Positions 16,595 through 25,870 of a stretch of 64,000 nucleotides of DNA are shown in pieces. Each line of letters begins with the position of its first letter. Within the stretch, counting starts at the first letter, position 1. Made by a program: the position numbers and the translations under genes. The stretch spans positions 1,024,665 through 1,088,664 of the forward strand of contig NZ_PCPP01000001.1 of the NCBI RefSeq assembly GCF_002979755.1. Direction: 5' to 3'. The notes below the pieces were generated by a model. The model was given only the letters and a program-made list of their open reading frames with translations. It was not told where the DNA came from and did no database searches. The DNA comes from Chryseobacterium culicis. Its GTDB lineage: Bacteria; Bacteroidota; Bacteroidia; Flavobacteriales; Weeksellaceae.

Positions 16595-16831
16595 ATGGGA
16601 AACAAAGCAAAAGGTTTATTAGCTTTATTAGGTTTAGGAGCATTAGCTTATTGGAAATATAAGAATTCAAGCCCTGAAGATCAACAAGCTGTAAAAGATA
16701 AAATCAATACTGCAAAAGACAATCTTAATAAATGGGGAAATGACCTTAAAAGCAAAGCCAATGATGTTGCTTCCCAAGTTCAGAATAAAGTGGACGAAGC
16801 GAAAACAAAGGCTGAGGATTCCCTTAGCTAA
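16595..16831 (+). CDS. YtxH-like small stress-type protein
   Basis: 78 residues: a short hydrophobic N-terminal segment (GLLALLGLGALAYWKY) that may anchor it in the membrane, followed by a highly charged alanine/lysine-rich helical tail with late-embryogenesis/YtxH-like character. Such proteins are common in flavobacteria, are often linked with general stress, and have no known catalytic role. It is monocistronic, with its own terminator downstream. Confidence 0.75.
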   Translation: MGNKAKGLLALLGLGALAYWKYKNSSPEDQQAVKDKINTAKDNLNKWGNDLKSKANDVASQVQNKVDEAKTKAEDSLS

Positions 16832-16870
16832 CCAACATAGAGCAGTTTTTTTTAACATTCATATATAGGA

Positions 16871-16905
16871 AAAAGTCATCGTAGTTTTAATTACGATGAC
16901 TTTTT
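16871..16905. terminator. Terminator between convergent YtxH-like and methyltransferase genes
   Basis: AAAAGTCATCGTA (16871-16883) pairs with TACGATGACTTTTT (16892-16905) across an 8-base loop, with T-runs in both directions. Confidence 0.85.
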
Positions 16906-16928
16906 ATTTTAATTAACAATCTAAGATT

Positions 16929-17720
16929 TTATTTTTTCTCTGCTGCCAGCGCAAATACCAATGGTATTTTGTTTCCAAACTGTGGAATTCTCCATTTTCC
17001 CTTCTCAAATTCTTCTACATGTCTGAAACAAGCATATGGAGACCAGTCAAATTCTCTGAAAGTATTCAATTGTAGATCTTTTTTAATCAAATTATTGAGA
17101 ACTTCAGATAAAGAATGGTTCCACATGATGTACTCCTGAACAATAGGTGCAGACTGATCCGCATACGTTCCTTCATACGTTTCCACAATAGGTTTTTCAT
17201 TGAAATAGTGGTAGACAACTTTTGTAAAGTCATCGTCAAACATCCAGACCACAGGATGAAACTCTGCCATAATGAACTTTCCTCCCGGCTTTAGAAAATG
17301 ATCGATAACACCAGCCCACTTTTCAAGATCAGGAAGCCATCCTATCGTACCATAACTTGTGTAAACGATATCAAATTTCTGTTCCAGAATATCAGGCAGA
17401 TTATACACATCCGAACAGATAAACTCTGTATCTGTTTCACATTGCCGTGCTAGATCTCTAGCTGTATCAATTGCTTTGTCAGAAAGGTCTATTCCGGTAA
17501 CCTTAGCTCCCATTCTTGAAAGAGAAATAGAGTCTTGACCGAAATGACATTGAAGATGCAGAATACTTTTCCCTTTTATGTCTCCAAGAAGATCCAGTTC
17601 TATTGAATTCAGAGAAGTTCTTCCTTTTAAAAACTCATCTACAAAGTAAAAATCCGATTTCAGGTGGGGTTCTACTTTAGCATTCCAAGATTTTTTATTG
17701 ATTTCTAAGTAATTTTCCAT
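16929..17720 (-). CDS. Class I SAM-dependent methyltransferase
   Basis: 263 residues from MENYLEINKKSWN, which I take as the start; a longer frame reaches 17765 but adds a residue string unlike a conserved N-terminus. Motif I is ILHLQCHFGQDSISLSRMGAKVTGIDLS near residues 55-80, and a VYTSYGTIGWLPDLEKW segment follows as in the methyltransferase_11 group. No signal peptide. The acceptor (small molecule or other) cannot be told. It is upstream-adjacent to a PH-SHOCT gene on the same strand, 62 bases away. Confidence 0.85.
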   Translation of the reverse strand: MENYLEINKKSWNAKVEPHLKSDFYFVDEFLKGRTSLNSIELDLLGDIKGKSILHLQCHFGQDSISLSRMGAKVTGIDLSDKAIDTARDLARQCETDTEFICSDVYNLPDILEQKFDIVYTSYGTIGWLPDLEKWAGVIDHFLKPGGKFIMAEFHPVVWMFDDDFTKVVYHYFNEKPIVETYEGTYADQSAPIVQEYIMWNHSLSEVLNNLIKKDLQLNTFREFDWSPYACFRHVEEFEKGKWRIPQFGNKIPLVFALAAEKK

Positions 17721-17782
17721 GATTTTTAGTTTAAAATAATATAGGTTCTGCCGGCAAATTTTCATTATCCAGCATATCGTGA

Positions 17783-18319
17783 TTATAGTTTCTCCATTAA
17801 TTTTTTCTTTTGCTCCAGAAATTCTTCTTCACTTAAAACTCCTGTTTCTTTTAATCTTCCAAGCTGCTCGAGTTGGTCTAAAACACTGGGCTCTGACTTG
17901 CTTTGAAAGGATTTTTCAGGTTGAGACATGAAATCCCTTACTTTTTCACAAAACAGCTCAGCATGGTACTTTCCTACCCCATCAATCTCTACAATATCAT
18001 CTGTAACCTGAATATCTATGGAAGCCAATAAAAATGCCGTTTCATATTGTATAGAGCTTATCTTGCTGTAAGAAAAATCCTCAACTTTCAATCCATACAT
18101 GAATTCTTTATCTACAAAAATCAGCCTTCTGTCTGTAGCGACTAAAATAATATGATGATTGTTCAGTTTATTTCTGCCTTCTACGAGGTATACAATTCTT
18201 TCGTCTGGTGAAAGGATATCCGGCAATTCATGAATTTCTTTTCGGGCAAATATAGTAGGACTGATATCCAGTTTTTTAAGTTCATCTCTTATTTCGTCAA
18301 GTCTTGATCTTTCGCTCAT
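17783..18319 (-). CDS. PH-like domain protein with C-terminal SHOCT motif
   Basis: 178 residues. A bacterial PH-like domain (about 35-130; HIILVATDRRLIFVDKEFMYGLKVEDFSY) is followed by a low-complexity linker and a SHOCT motif at the C-terminus (LDQLEQLGRLKETGVLSEEEFLEQKKKLM). SHOCT segments are short oligomerisation motifs found in many unrelated bacterial proteins. A paralogue with the same two domains lies at 19039-19902, with a GNAT gene between. No known enzymatic activity; a lipid- or membrane-surface role is only a guess. Confidence 0.82.
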   Translation of the reverse strand: MSERSRLDEIRDELKKLDISPTIFARKEIHELPDILSPDERIVYLVEGRNKLNNHHIILVATDRRLIFVDKEFMYGLKVEDFSYSKISSIQYETAFLLASIDIQVTDDIVEIDGVGKYHAELFCEKVRDFMSQPEKSFQSKSEPSVLDQLEQLGRLKETGVLSEEEFLEQKKKLMEKL

Positions 18320-18372
18320 AGCTTTAGTTTATGGATCTAAATTACTATTTATTAATTTGATTCAATAAAAAA

Positions 18373-19020
18373 TTATTCCTCTGAAGGAATCACAACCGAA
18401 GTATGGAGGCAATACATCTTCCAGCCTAAAGTTTCATACAATAGTTTTCCCTCTTCTGTAGCCACTAAAAGGTTATTGGAAAAACCCTTTGACAAAGCAA
18501 TCTTCTCCAGTTCTTTCAGCAAGAAACTAGCGAGTCCTTTCCTTTGATGATTTTTTTCAGTGATAATCCTGTCATAAACAGCAACATCGTCTATAAGAGA
18601 AACTCGACCTATAGAGGCCTGTTCCCCATTTTCTGCTACAACTCTGACAACAAAAGTAGTATTGTATTCAGAAAATTCTAAATGATAGCCTTCTGCAAGA
18701 CTAATTTCCGGGAAATTCATTGGCTGAAAACAGGTCATCAGATATCCTTGTGGCTGTAATTTCCATCTTGCAGGTATTTTTCCTGTAAACTCATCGGGAG
18801 ACGTTGATATTTTCAGATAAACCCACGGCTCATCAATAGAGTTTGCAAGTTCGAAAAAATCTTCATTAAGTTCAGGAAACACGAAACGTTCTTTTTGTTT
18901 TTCATCTCCTACGAACACTCTAAAGCCGGATTTATGTGGAACAGGAAAAGAGACTTCTCTTGATAGACACCATCCTTTAAGCCATTTTTCTACTATTTTT
19001 GCCAATACTTTATCTTTCAT
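18373..19020 (-). CDS. GNAT family N-acetyltransferase
   Basis: 215 residues. The C-terminal half (about 115-210) has a GNAT pattern: strand IGRVSLIDDVAVYDRIITEKNHQRKGLASFLLKELEKIA with the acetyl-CoA loop NHQRKGLA, then LLVATEEGKLLYETLGWKMY. The N-terminal half is unlike known GNAT extensions. It lies between two PH-SHOCT genes, 18 bases from the upstream one, so it probably belongs to one transcript with them. The substrate is unknown. Confidence 0.82.
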   Translation of the reverse strand: MKDKVLAKIVEKWLKGWCLSREVSFPVPHKSGFRVFVGDEKQKERFVFPELNEDFFELANSIDEPWVYLKISTSPDEFTGKIPARWKLQPQGYLMTCFQPMNFPEISLAEGYHLEFSEYNTTFVVRVVAENGEQASIGRVSLIDDVAVYDRIITEKNHQRKGLASFLLKELEKIALSKGFSNNLLVATEEGKLLYETLGWKMYCLHTSVVIPSEE

Positions 19021-19038
19021 GATTGGGTGTTAAAAGTT

Positions 19039-19902
19039 TTATTGTAATTGTTTCAGCAATTTCTTTTTTTGCTCCGCAAATTCTGCATCGGTCAAAATTC
19101 CGTTTTCTCTCAGTTTTCCTAATTTCTCAAGTTGATTAAAAATGTCTTCTGATGAAACCGGAATATTTTTGTTTACAGAATCAATTTGTTTTGAAGAATG
19201 TTCCCGAGGACTATTATAAATAGCTTTTATCCTGTCGTAGAATTTCTCAGCATCCTCTTTATCCATGAAACATTCAAACTCTACCATTCTTTCATCAAGA
19301 TGTAATTTGATAATTGGCGATCTGGAATCTGTTACAAAACTTACAGCCTTAATACTTTCGTTAGGGTAATCATTGATTTTTGCAGCCCCAAACATTCCTT
19401 TTGAAACAGATATCATTCTTTTGGGTGTTGCTACCAATACTCCTGTGGCCAATGTATTAACGAATTGAGCATCCGTGATCGCAATGATCTGTTCTTCTTC
19501 GGAAATCAGATAAGGAAGTTCTTTGATTTCTCCTTTGGTAAAGAGGGAAAGGTTAGCATTCAACATTTCCAGTTCACTCTTTATTTTCTGATGTCTTCGT
19601 TTATAAACCTCTTTTGAGATTTGATGGGAGCTAAAATCTATAGCTGCAGGAAGATTCTGTTCTGCAATTGCCACAGCCGGAACCGCTTCAATTTTATCTG
19701 CACTCAACATTTTATTAAGATCATCAATACTGAATTTATTAAGATTGTACAGCAATTCATCATTGATATCGCTTAATTTATTTAAACATTTATTGCATAA
19801 AACATTGCCGTCTGAAAGTGTATTAGCTCCCAAAAGTGTATCCATAGATGTTAATTCCGTGTTACACAATGCACAATTATTGTTCATTTCTTTTTTACTC
19901 AA
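19039..19902 (-). CDS. Zinc-ribbon (DUF4428-like), PH-like and SHOCT protein
   Basis: 287 residues in three parts. A four-cysteine N-terminal module (C10-x2-C13 ... C36-x2-C39) resembles DUF4428. A PH-like domain (about 135-235; NTLATGVLVATPKRMISVSKGMFGAAKINDYP) follows, and the end carries a SHOCT motif (FNQLEKLGKLRENGILTDAEFAEQKKKLLKQLQ). It is a longer paralogue of the 17783 gene. The zinc module suggests protein or nucleic-acid contact, the PH-like part a surface; no function is established. It is probably the first gene of a short operon with the GNAT gene. Confidence 0.85.
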   Translation of the reverse strand: MSKKEMNNNCALCNTELTSMDTLLGANTLSDGNVLCNKCLNKLSDINDELLYNLNKFSIDDLNKMLSADKIEAVPAVAIAEQNLPAAIDFSSHQISKEVYKRRHQKIKSELEMLNANLSLFTKGEIKELPYLISEEEQIIAITDAQFVNTLATGVLVATPKRMISVSKGMFGAAKINDYPNESIKAVSFVTDSRSPIIKLHLDERMVEFECFMDKEDAEKFYDRIKAIYNSPREHSSKQIDSVNKNIPVSSEDIFNQLEKLGKLRENGILTDAEFAEQKKKLLKQLQ

Positions 19903-19923
19903 AAGTATTTAATTCTTCTCACC

Positions 19924-19975
19924 AATCAAAAAAACAACCACTGAAAATATTTCAAGTGGTTGTTTTTTTTTGATT
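19924..19975 (-). terminator. Terminator downstream of hisS
   Basis: Long stem AATCAAA...ACAACCACT / AGTGGTTGT...TTTGATT with a GAAAATATTTC apex. Read on the minus strand it follows hisS after about 30 bases, with flanking A/T runs. Confidence 0.82.
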
Positions 19976-20002
19976 GATATATTTTACAATAAATCCGCTT
20001 TA

Positions 20003-21373
20003 TTATTTTCCCAAGAATTCCTCTAAAGAAACAGTTTTCTGTTCTCCTGCCTCAAGATCTTTATAGGTAACCGTATTATTTTTAATTTCCTCTTCACCCA
20101 AGAAGACAAGATTCTTTATGCCTTTCTTCTCTGCATAGGTAAACTGCTTATTAATCTTTGAATTTTCAGGATACAGTTCTGCAGAACTCCCTTTTGCTCT
20201 TAGTTGTATGATCAACTTTAAAGCTTCTGTTACTCCTTCTCCACCGAAGTTTGCAAAAAGATATTCTATTTTAGCAGAAGCCTCTTCAGGGAACAGGTTC
20301 AATTCTTCCATCACAAGATAAATTCTGTCTAATCCGAATGAAATTCCTATTCCCGGAATGTTTTTCACCCCAAAAACTTCAGTCAGATTATCATATCTAC
20401 CACCACCTCCAATGGAACCCATGGCAACTTCATCTGCCTTCACTTCGAAAATAGCTCCGGTATAATAATCTAATCCTCTCGCCAGAGTAATATTGAACAC
20501 CAGGTTTTGAATATCAACACCAAGATTCAGAGATTGGGTAAGAACATATTCAAGTTCTTCCACTCCTTTCAGCCCGATTTCGTTTCCTGCAAATTTCTCT
20601 TTCAGTTGAAGGAGGTTTTCCAGTGCATCGTCAGACTGACTGAACAAGAAGTCTAATTTTTCAATAGATTCCTGAGAAATTTCCCTTTCCAGTAATTCTT
20701 TAACAACCCCGTCTTTACCAATTTTATCCAGTTTATCCAATGCTACAGTAAAGTCAATCAGTTTATCTGTGATTCCTGCATATTCTGCCAATCCGGAAAG
20801 AATCTTTCTGTTGTTCATATGAATCGTTACAGGAACTTTTAGATCTGCAAATGATTTCAAATACAACTGAACCAATTCTACCTCTTGTAGTAAACTTTCA
20901 CTTCCTACAACATCGGCATCACACTGATAAAATTCTCTGAATCTTCCTTTCTGAGGTCTGTCCGCTCTCCAAACCGGTTGGATTTGAGAACGTTTGAATG
21001 GAAATGTCAGTTTCCCATGATTCATTGCCACGAATCTTGCAAAAGGTACAGTAAGATCATAGCGAAGAGCTTTATCTGTAAGACTTTCCGCACTGAAAGG
21101 TTTTTCTAATGCTCTTTGAAAATCATGAAGCATCTGGTTCTTTTTCTCTTCTTTTGCTTCGTTGATACTTGAATTTAAAATTTTAAAAATCAAGCGGTCA
21201 CCCTCTTCTCCGTATTTTCCTGTCAGTGTAGACAGATTTTCAAAACTTGGAGTTTCCAGTGGCTGAAACCCGAATAATTCGAAATTATTCTGTAAAATAT
21301 TGATGATATATTTTCTTCTGGAAACTTCCTGTGCCGTAAAATCTCTCGTCCCTTTTGCTAAACTTGGCTTCAT
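20003..21373 (-). CDS. hisS: Histidyl-tRNA synthetase
   Basis: 456 residues, class II synthetase. It starts [12 protein letters not shown] with the family's N-terminal pattern. Motif 2 lies in [13 protein letters not shown], the histidine-specific segments are [11 protein letters not shown] and [12 protein letters not shown], and motif 3 is [17 protein letters not shown]. An anticodon-binding domain follows (about 365-450). Charges tRNA-His with ATP. It is apparently the last gene of its transcript, with a strong terminator after it. Confidence 0.97.
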   Translation of the reverse strand: MKPSLAKGTRDFTAQEVSRRKYIINILQNNFELFGFQPLETPSFENLSTLTGKYGEEGDRLIFKILNSSINEAKEEKKNQMLHDFQRALEKPFSAESLTDKALRYDLTVPFARFVAMNHGKLTFPFKRSQIQPVWRADRPQKGRFREFYQCDADVVGSESLLQEVELVQLYLKSFADLKVPVTIHMNNRKILSGLAEYAGITDKLIDFTVALDKLDKIGKDGVVKELLEREISQESIEKLDFLFSQSDDALENLLQLKEKFAGNEIGLKGVEELEYVLTQSLNLGVDIQNLVFNITLARGLDYYTGAIFEVKADEVAMGSIGGGGRYDNLTEVFGVKNIPGIGISFGLDRIYLVMEELNLFPEEASAKIEYLFANFGGEGVTEALKLIIQLRAKGSSAELYPENSKINKQFTYAEKKGIKNLVFLGEEEIKNNTVTYKDLEAGEQKTVSLEEFLGK

Positions 21374-21493
21374 TTCTTATATGTCATTTTGATAAATGCA
21401 AAAGTACGGAATTACAAGGACTTTACACAGTATAAAAAGCTGAAGAAAATCTACCCTCAGCTTTTCTGGTTGTGTTATCAATTATTAAAAAAA

Positions 21494-21949
21494 TCATACA
21501 CTTTCAAGGATTTCAAGAATTTCTTCACCATAGTTTTCAATCTTATGTTTTCCAAACCCTTTGATTTCGAGTAATTCCTCTTTCCTTGCAGGTTTATATT
21601 TGGCCACAGACATCAGTTCTTTATTACTGGCGATAAAATAAGTGGGAAGATTCTGTTCTCTGGCTTTCTCTGATCTCCAGAGTTTCAAAGCATCTAATAT
21701 CTTTTCTTCATCCCTGTTCAAAGTATCACTCTCGACAGAATATTTGACTGTCTTTGGTTCTTTTACTGTATTTTTTGCAGGCTTTGCTTCTTCAAAATAC
21801 AATATTACAGACCAATACCGTTCTTCACTTACAAAAGCTGTTTCCACTTTCATAATCTCATTGGCTTCCAGAAAATCATCCAGCATTTTCTGGTCTTTGT
21901 AGAGAAACTCTTCAGGAATCCTGATTTTAAAAACTTTTACTTTCATCAT
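21494..21949 (-). CDS. HRDC domain protein
   Basis: 151 residues. The C-terminal half (about 75-150) is an HRDC domain of the RecQ/RNase D type, with LWRSEKAREQNLPTYFIASNKELMSVAKYKP and LLEIKGFGKHKIENYGEEIL. The N-terminal half (about 1-60) is a small alpha/beta segment that I do not recognise. Such free HRDC proteins are common in flavobacteria; they probably bind nucleic acid but have no helicase part. It follows ssb by 14 bases on the same strand, which supports a DNA-metabolism role. Confidence 0.88.
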   Translation of the reverse strand: MMKVKVFKIRIPEEFLYKDQKMLDDFLEANEIMKVETAFVSEERYWSVILYFEEAKPAKNTVKEPKTVKYSVESDTLNRDEEKILDALKLWRSEKAREQNLPTYFIASNKELMSVAKYKPARKEELLEIKGFGKHKIENYGEEILEILESV

Positions 21950-21963
21950 TTGTGTTTTTAGAA

Positions 21964-22296
21964 TTATTTACCACCTAATAACAGGATCTCGTCTACGCGA
22001 ATTTCTGTAACATACCGCTTCACTCCGTCTTTATCATCATATGATCTGTAGGTAAGCTTTCCCTCAATGGCAATTTCTTTTCCTTTGGGAACATATTTTT
22101 CAAAAATCTCTGCTGTTTTCCCGAATGCAATAAGGTTATGCCATTGGGTTTCCTCTACCTTTTCTCCTTTGGCATTCGTGTAATGATCACTGGTAGCTAA
22201 GGACACACTTGCTTTTACATTTCCGTTATCGAAGTTTACCATTTCAACTTCTTTTCCTGTGTAACCAATTAATGTTACTTTGTTTCTTAGTGACAT
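21964..22296 (-). CDS. ssb: Single-stranded DNA-binding protein, short form
   Basis: 110 residues with the OB-fold SSB pattern (NKVTLIGYTGKEVEM; THWHNLIAFGKTAE-like EETQWHNLIAFGKTAEIFEKYVPKGKEIAIEGKLTYRSYDDKDG). It ends at the OB fold (VDEILLLGGK) and lacks the acidic DDDIPF-type tail by which the main SSB binds partner proteins. It is therefore probably an accessory SSB rather than the sole one. It is followed by the HRDC gene in the same direction. Confidence 0.93.
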   Translation of the reverse strand: MSLRNKVTLIGYTGKEVEMVNFDNGNVKASVSLATSDHYTNAKGEKVEETQWHNLIAFGKTAEIFEKYVPKGKEIAIEGKLTYRSYDDKDGVKRYVTEIRVDEILLLGGK

Positions 22297-22522
22297 AATT
22301 TTTAGATTTTAAAGATTAATAATTCAGATAAGAGACGTTCACTGTTTTCTCAAATCTCTGTTGCAAAGATTGTAATGTTACCTAATCACAGTCGGTTATA
22401 AACTATTTAAACTCACTTGTAACCGTTTGTTGTCGGATAAAATCTTTTTGAAAACATCAAAAATCCGTTTAAAATCCTAATTATCAGTGTTTTTTATTTT
22501 TTTTTGAAAAACCATAAAAAAA

Positions 22523-22550
22523 AGGCACTCAACAAAATTATTGAGTACCT
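22523..22550 (-). terminator. Terminator of the O-methyltransferase gene
   Basis: AGGCACTCAA (22523-22532) faces TTGAGTACCT (22541-22550), with an A-run upstream on the plus strand that is a U-tract on the minus-strand transcript. Confidence 0.72.
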
Positions 22551-22581
22551 CCTACTTAATCATGCAACTTAAAATTGGAAT

Positions 22582-23616
22582 TTATATTTTTTCACATTCA
22601 ACAATGCTTTTTGCCTCTGTTCCGATATGAATAAGCCTGGTAAACTGTAATCCTGCTTTTTCAATGATCATTTTAAACTCACTTAAAGTTCTTTCCTTTC
22701 CTGTAAGACAAGCAAGCATAACAATATCCAGAAGTTTGGCCATATGGGGTTTATTTAAAGAATCGTCAGGAATAACTGCATCTATGATTAATAGCTTTGC
22801 CCCTTTAGACATGGCATTATAACAGTTTTTCAGAATTTGCACACATTCATCATCACTCCAATCATGAATAATCCATTTCATAGTATATAAATCTGCTCCT
22901 TCCGGAACTCTTTCAAAAAAACTTCCAATAGCCACGGAACATCTTTCTTTCAGATTTTCAGGAATCATTTTGATCGTTTTTTCAATCACATTGGCCTCAT
23001 CAAAAATAATCCCGGAGCTTTCCGGAGCATGATTCAAAATAGTATGTATCATGACCCCATTGCCACCGCCTATATCAACAATTTTTTTATAAGGTGTAAA
23101 ATCATAGTTGTCTATAATTCCTGTCAGCTCCATTCCGGACATTCCCGTCATACCTTTTCCAAAGTTTTCTCCTATTTCAGGATATTCTTTATAAAATCCC
23201 CAAAGATCTTTACCATGAATATGCTCAAAAGGAATTTTCCCTGTTTGAACTGCATAGGTAAGGTCTCCATAGCCTGGAAAATGTTCGTTCATAATTGTAA
23301 GCACAAAATTTTTTGCTGTTCCGGGAACATCGGTTTGCAAGGCTGCTCCAAAATCATTCAAAGCAAAAGTTTTATTTTCATATTCTTCAAAAATTCCGGC
23401 ACCGCTTAATGCTCTCATAACCCGGTATAAGTTTGTTTCATGGGATTGTGTTTCTTCAGCAAGTTTGGATATTGTCTTTGGACCAGAAGCCAGCAAATCT
23501 GCAATATTGAGTTCAGCAGCCGTTTTTACGCATCCGGTTAGCCATAAACCACCTAGTATTTCAAACATTTTAAATGTAAATTCTGGTTTAATGGGTTGTT
23601 TTTCCATGGTAAGCAT
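22582..23616 (-). CDS. O-methyltransferase family 2 (acetylserotonin OMT-like)
   Basis: 344 residues (an alternative ATG is 9 bases downstream). The N-terminal winged-helix dimerisation domain (about 1-100) has LLASGPKTISKLAEETQ. The SAM-binding motif is IVDIGGGNGVMIH near residue 190, and the catalytic histidine is in MKWIIHDWSDDECVQILKN near 245. The family methylates hydroxyl groups on aromatic natural products. It stands alone, with no other natural-product gene beside it, so the substrate is open. Confidence 0.85.
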   Translation of the reverse strand: MLTMEKQPIKPEFTFKMFEILGGLWLTGCVKTAAELNIADLLASGPKTISKLAEETQSHETNLYRVMRALSGAGIFEEYENKTFALNDFGAALQTDVPGTAKNFVLTIMNEHFPGYGDLTYAVQTGKIPFEHIHGKDLWGFYKEYPEIGENFGKGMTGMSGMELTGIIDNYDFTPYKKIVDIGGGNGVMIHTILNHAPESSGIIFDEANVIEKTIKMIPENLKERCSVAIGSFFERVPEGADLYTMKWIIHDWSDDECVQILKNCYNAMSKGAKLLIIDAVIPDDSLNKPHMAKLLDIVMLACLTGKERTLSEFKMIIEKAGLQFTRLIHIGTEAKSIVECEKI

Positions 23617-23749
23617 TTTATATAGAATAGTATTTGATTAACTTTAGTAGACATATACGTTATATGCACATCATGAAAACAAGAACAAACCCGATAAGTC
23701 TGTTCTTGTGTGACATGTGTCAAGTTGAAAATAAGCTCTAGTAATGAGA

Positions 23750-24541
23750 TTAATCTTTGGCTTGGGAAATCCTTGTTACACTATCAATTGTAGCATCCAA
23801 TGTGGTATCAGACTTTATTTTAATAAGATATCCGCTACCTATAGATAAAGGATCGGCAACACTTACCAGGTAAAAGACCAGGTTTCCGGATGTTACCCCA
23901 TTGGGAGCAACTGCAGTCTGATCGATGGAAAATGTTGAAGGAGGAACAGGATTTGAAAGGTTTACCGTCACAAAGGCTACAGAACCATTATTCTTATTAG
24001 AATAACTGACAATAACCCGCCACATATGAACCTGTCCGGCAATAGGGTTTTCCAAAAATCGGCTTGTTGCGGGATCAAATATGTCTCCGGGCACAGGAGT
24101 GATAATATTTTCCGGCCATGTGGTTGTAGGAGGAGCCGCAAAGTCTGTCACAATATTCATCGGTGTTTGGTAAACAATATTTTGATAAGTCATTAAAGGG
24201 ACACCTCCGGAAGATTTAAATGCAAATGAGGGTTTCACTCCTGCTCCGCTATTCAGCTTAACAACTCCTTCATTGGCTGTTGTTAATGTCTGCGAAGAAA
24301 TGACGGTACTCCAAAAGGTTCCGTTATAATACCTTAAGGTCTTGTTCGTGGAATCATAGATAATCATTCCTGCCGTGGGTGCTGGTACATTGGCTGGTGG
24401 GTTGGCATTTCTGGAGAGTACAACGGCTGAATTAGCTGAGGTAACATCTAGCACTCCTTGTGGAGAAGTTGTATTAATCCCTACCTGTCCAAATATAAAT
24501 GGGGAACACAGAATACTGATCAATAAATTGGATTTTTTCAT
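23750..24541 (-). CDS. Secreted protein of flavobacterial tail-fibre-like type
   Basis: 263 residues with a signal peptide (MKKSNLLISILCSPFIFG) followed directly by QVGINTTSPQGVLDVTSANS, an opening very common in secreted proteins of this group. A second motif PAPTAGMIIYDSTNKTLRYYNGTFWSTV (about 50-80) resembles short fibre repeats. There is no T9SS sorting domain. The C-terminal half is a hydrophobic-poor beta-type region (NPVPPSTFSIDQTAVAP). Probably cell-surface or secreted; molecular role unknown. Confidence 0.72.
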   Translation of the reverse strand: MKKSNLLISILCSPFIFGQVGINTTSPQGVLDVTSANSAVVLSRNANPPANVPAPTAGMIIYDSTNKTLRYYNGTFWSTVISSQTLTTANEGVVKLNSGAGVKPSFAFKSSGGVPLMTYQNIVYQTPMNIVTDFAAPPTTTWPENIITPVPGDIFDPATSRFLENPIAGQVHMWRVIVSYSNKNNGSVAFVTVNLSNPVPPSTFSIDQTAVAPNGVTSGNLVFYLVSVADPLSIGSGYLIKIKSDTTLDATIDSVTRISQAKD

Positions 24542-24943
24542 GGTTTGTTTTTTTGAATGTTCATCTCAAAATTACAAAAAAACACAATACAGTGAAATAA
24601 AATTCATATTTATTTACTGAAAATAAGACAGTTATATAAACAATAAAACTTTATGAATAAAAAAGTAATTCAAAATACCGACAAATACTAAATTTTTCAA
24701 AACAAAGAGAATTAAACAGAATTTCTTTTTATGATATTAATTTTTTTTAATCAATGAATCTTCTTCGATTGAAAAAACACAATATTTAAACAAAACTTTC
24801 CAGAATGAGTTTATTTTTCAGATAATACATGAATAATTTATTATGTTTCAGGGCTAAATAATTGTTTCATTCTAAGAATAGATTTATTCCAATAAAATGA
24901 ATATCCTATCTCGCAGCTATCCATTTACAAACGGATAATTCCG
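24542..24943. other. Long AT-rich intergenic region between divergent genes
   Basis: No gene, terminator or known RNA seen. The sequence is strongly AT-rich. Near its end TATCCATTTACAAACGGATA (24918-24937) is a short imperfect dyad just before the -7 element of the arginase-family gene and could be an operator. Confidence 0.45.
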
Positions 24944-24951
24944 TATCTTTG
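24944..24951 (+). promoter_or_regulatory. -7 promoter element of the arginase-family operon
   Basis: TATCTTTG, a full match to TAnnTTTG, 13 bases before the ATG at 24965. Confidence 0.55.
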
Positions 24952-24964
24952 TGAAAATTCATCT

Positions 24965-25870
24965 ATGAAAAGGAACATCAATATTTTTGAGTTTCCTCTC
25001 AATTTGGGACTTACAAAGAAAGAACATGAGACAGAACCCGGAGTTCGAAAACTTCCGGATTGGCTCAGAAAATTTGATTTTCATAGCAGAATTAATCCTA
25101 GTGCCGTTTTTAGACTGGAAGCTCCGGCATATTCTATGGACTTTGATAAAGAATCAAAAGTCAGAAATGCAGACCAGATTATTGAGTATGCTAAACAACA
25201 GGCCGACTGTATTCTCCGCAATTATGAAAAGAATACATTTAATATTATTCTTGGAGGTGACTGCAGTATTCTTATAGGAAATGCTGTAGCTCTGAAAAAG
25301 CTGGGAAACTTCGGACTATTTTATCTTGACGGACATACCGATTTTATCCCACCCGAACTGTCTGAAACAGGAGGCGCAGCAGGAATGGATCTCGCAATCA
25401 TTACCGGCACCGGACACGAAAAGCTAACCCATATTAATGGTTTAAAACCCTATCTATCTGAAGAAAATATTTTCTGTTGTGGCAATGCGGAAACAGATGA
25501 TGAAGAATATGTGGACCAAATTATCAATTCAGGTATTCATTATTTTGATCTTTATCAACTCAGAGAAAATGGTTTCAGGAAAACCGCTGAAGACTTTCTG
25601 AAAATGGTGAATGATAAAGGGTTGGATGGATTTTTCATTCATTTTGATGTTGATATCCTGAAAGATGAGATTATGCCTGCCGTAGACAGCAGAATGGAAG
25701 ACGGAATCAGTTATGATGATCTCAGGGAAATGTTGAATCCTTTATTGGAAGATCCATTGTGCTTTGGAATAGAGATTACCATTTTGGATCCTGATTATGA
25801 TGAAAACGGAACATATACCCGTCCATTTGTAGAAAATTTAATTCAAATTATAAAAAATAAAGAAGAATAA
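24965..25870 (+). CDS. Arginase/agmatinase/formimidoylglutamase family ureohydrolase
   Basis: 301 residues. The binuclear manganese-site motifs are present: GGDCS with D99, DGHTDF with D122, H124 and D126, and HFDVDILKD with D228 and D230. Family members release urea or formamide from arginine, agmatine or formiminoglutamate. The substrate cannot be fixed by eye; arginase would connect with arginine set free from cyanophycin, but the genes are 8 kb apart. The HPP-family membrane protein gene follows immediately (stop codon then ATG, no gap), so the two are cotranscribed. Confidence 0.9.
   Translation: MKRNINIFEFPLNLGLTKKEHETEPGVRKLPDWLRKFDFHSRINPSAVFRLEAPAYSMDFDKESKVRNADQIIEYAKQQADCILRNYEKNTFNIILGGDCSILIGNAVALKKLGNFGLFYLDGHTDFIPPELSETGGAAGMDLAIITGTGHEKLTHINGLKPYLSEENIFCCGNAETDDEEYVDQIINSGIHYFDLYQLRENGFRKTAEDFLKMVNDKGLDGFFIHFDVDILKDEIMPAVDSRMEDGISYDDLREMLNPLLEDPLCFGIEITILDPDYDENGTYTRPFVENLIQIIKNKEE

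Noticed and set aside
16929..17765. Longer methyltransferase frame from 17765
   Set aside because: The first 15 residues look unconserved; the MENYLEIN start at 17720 is preferred.
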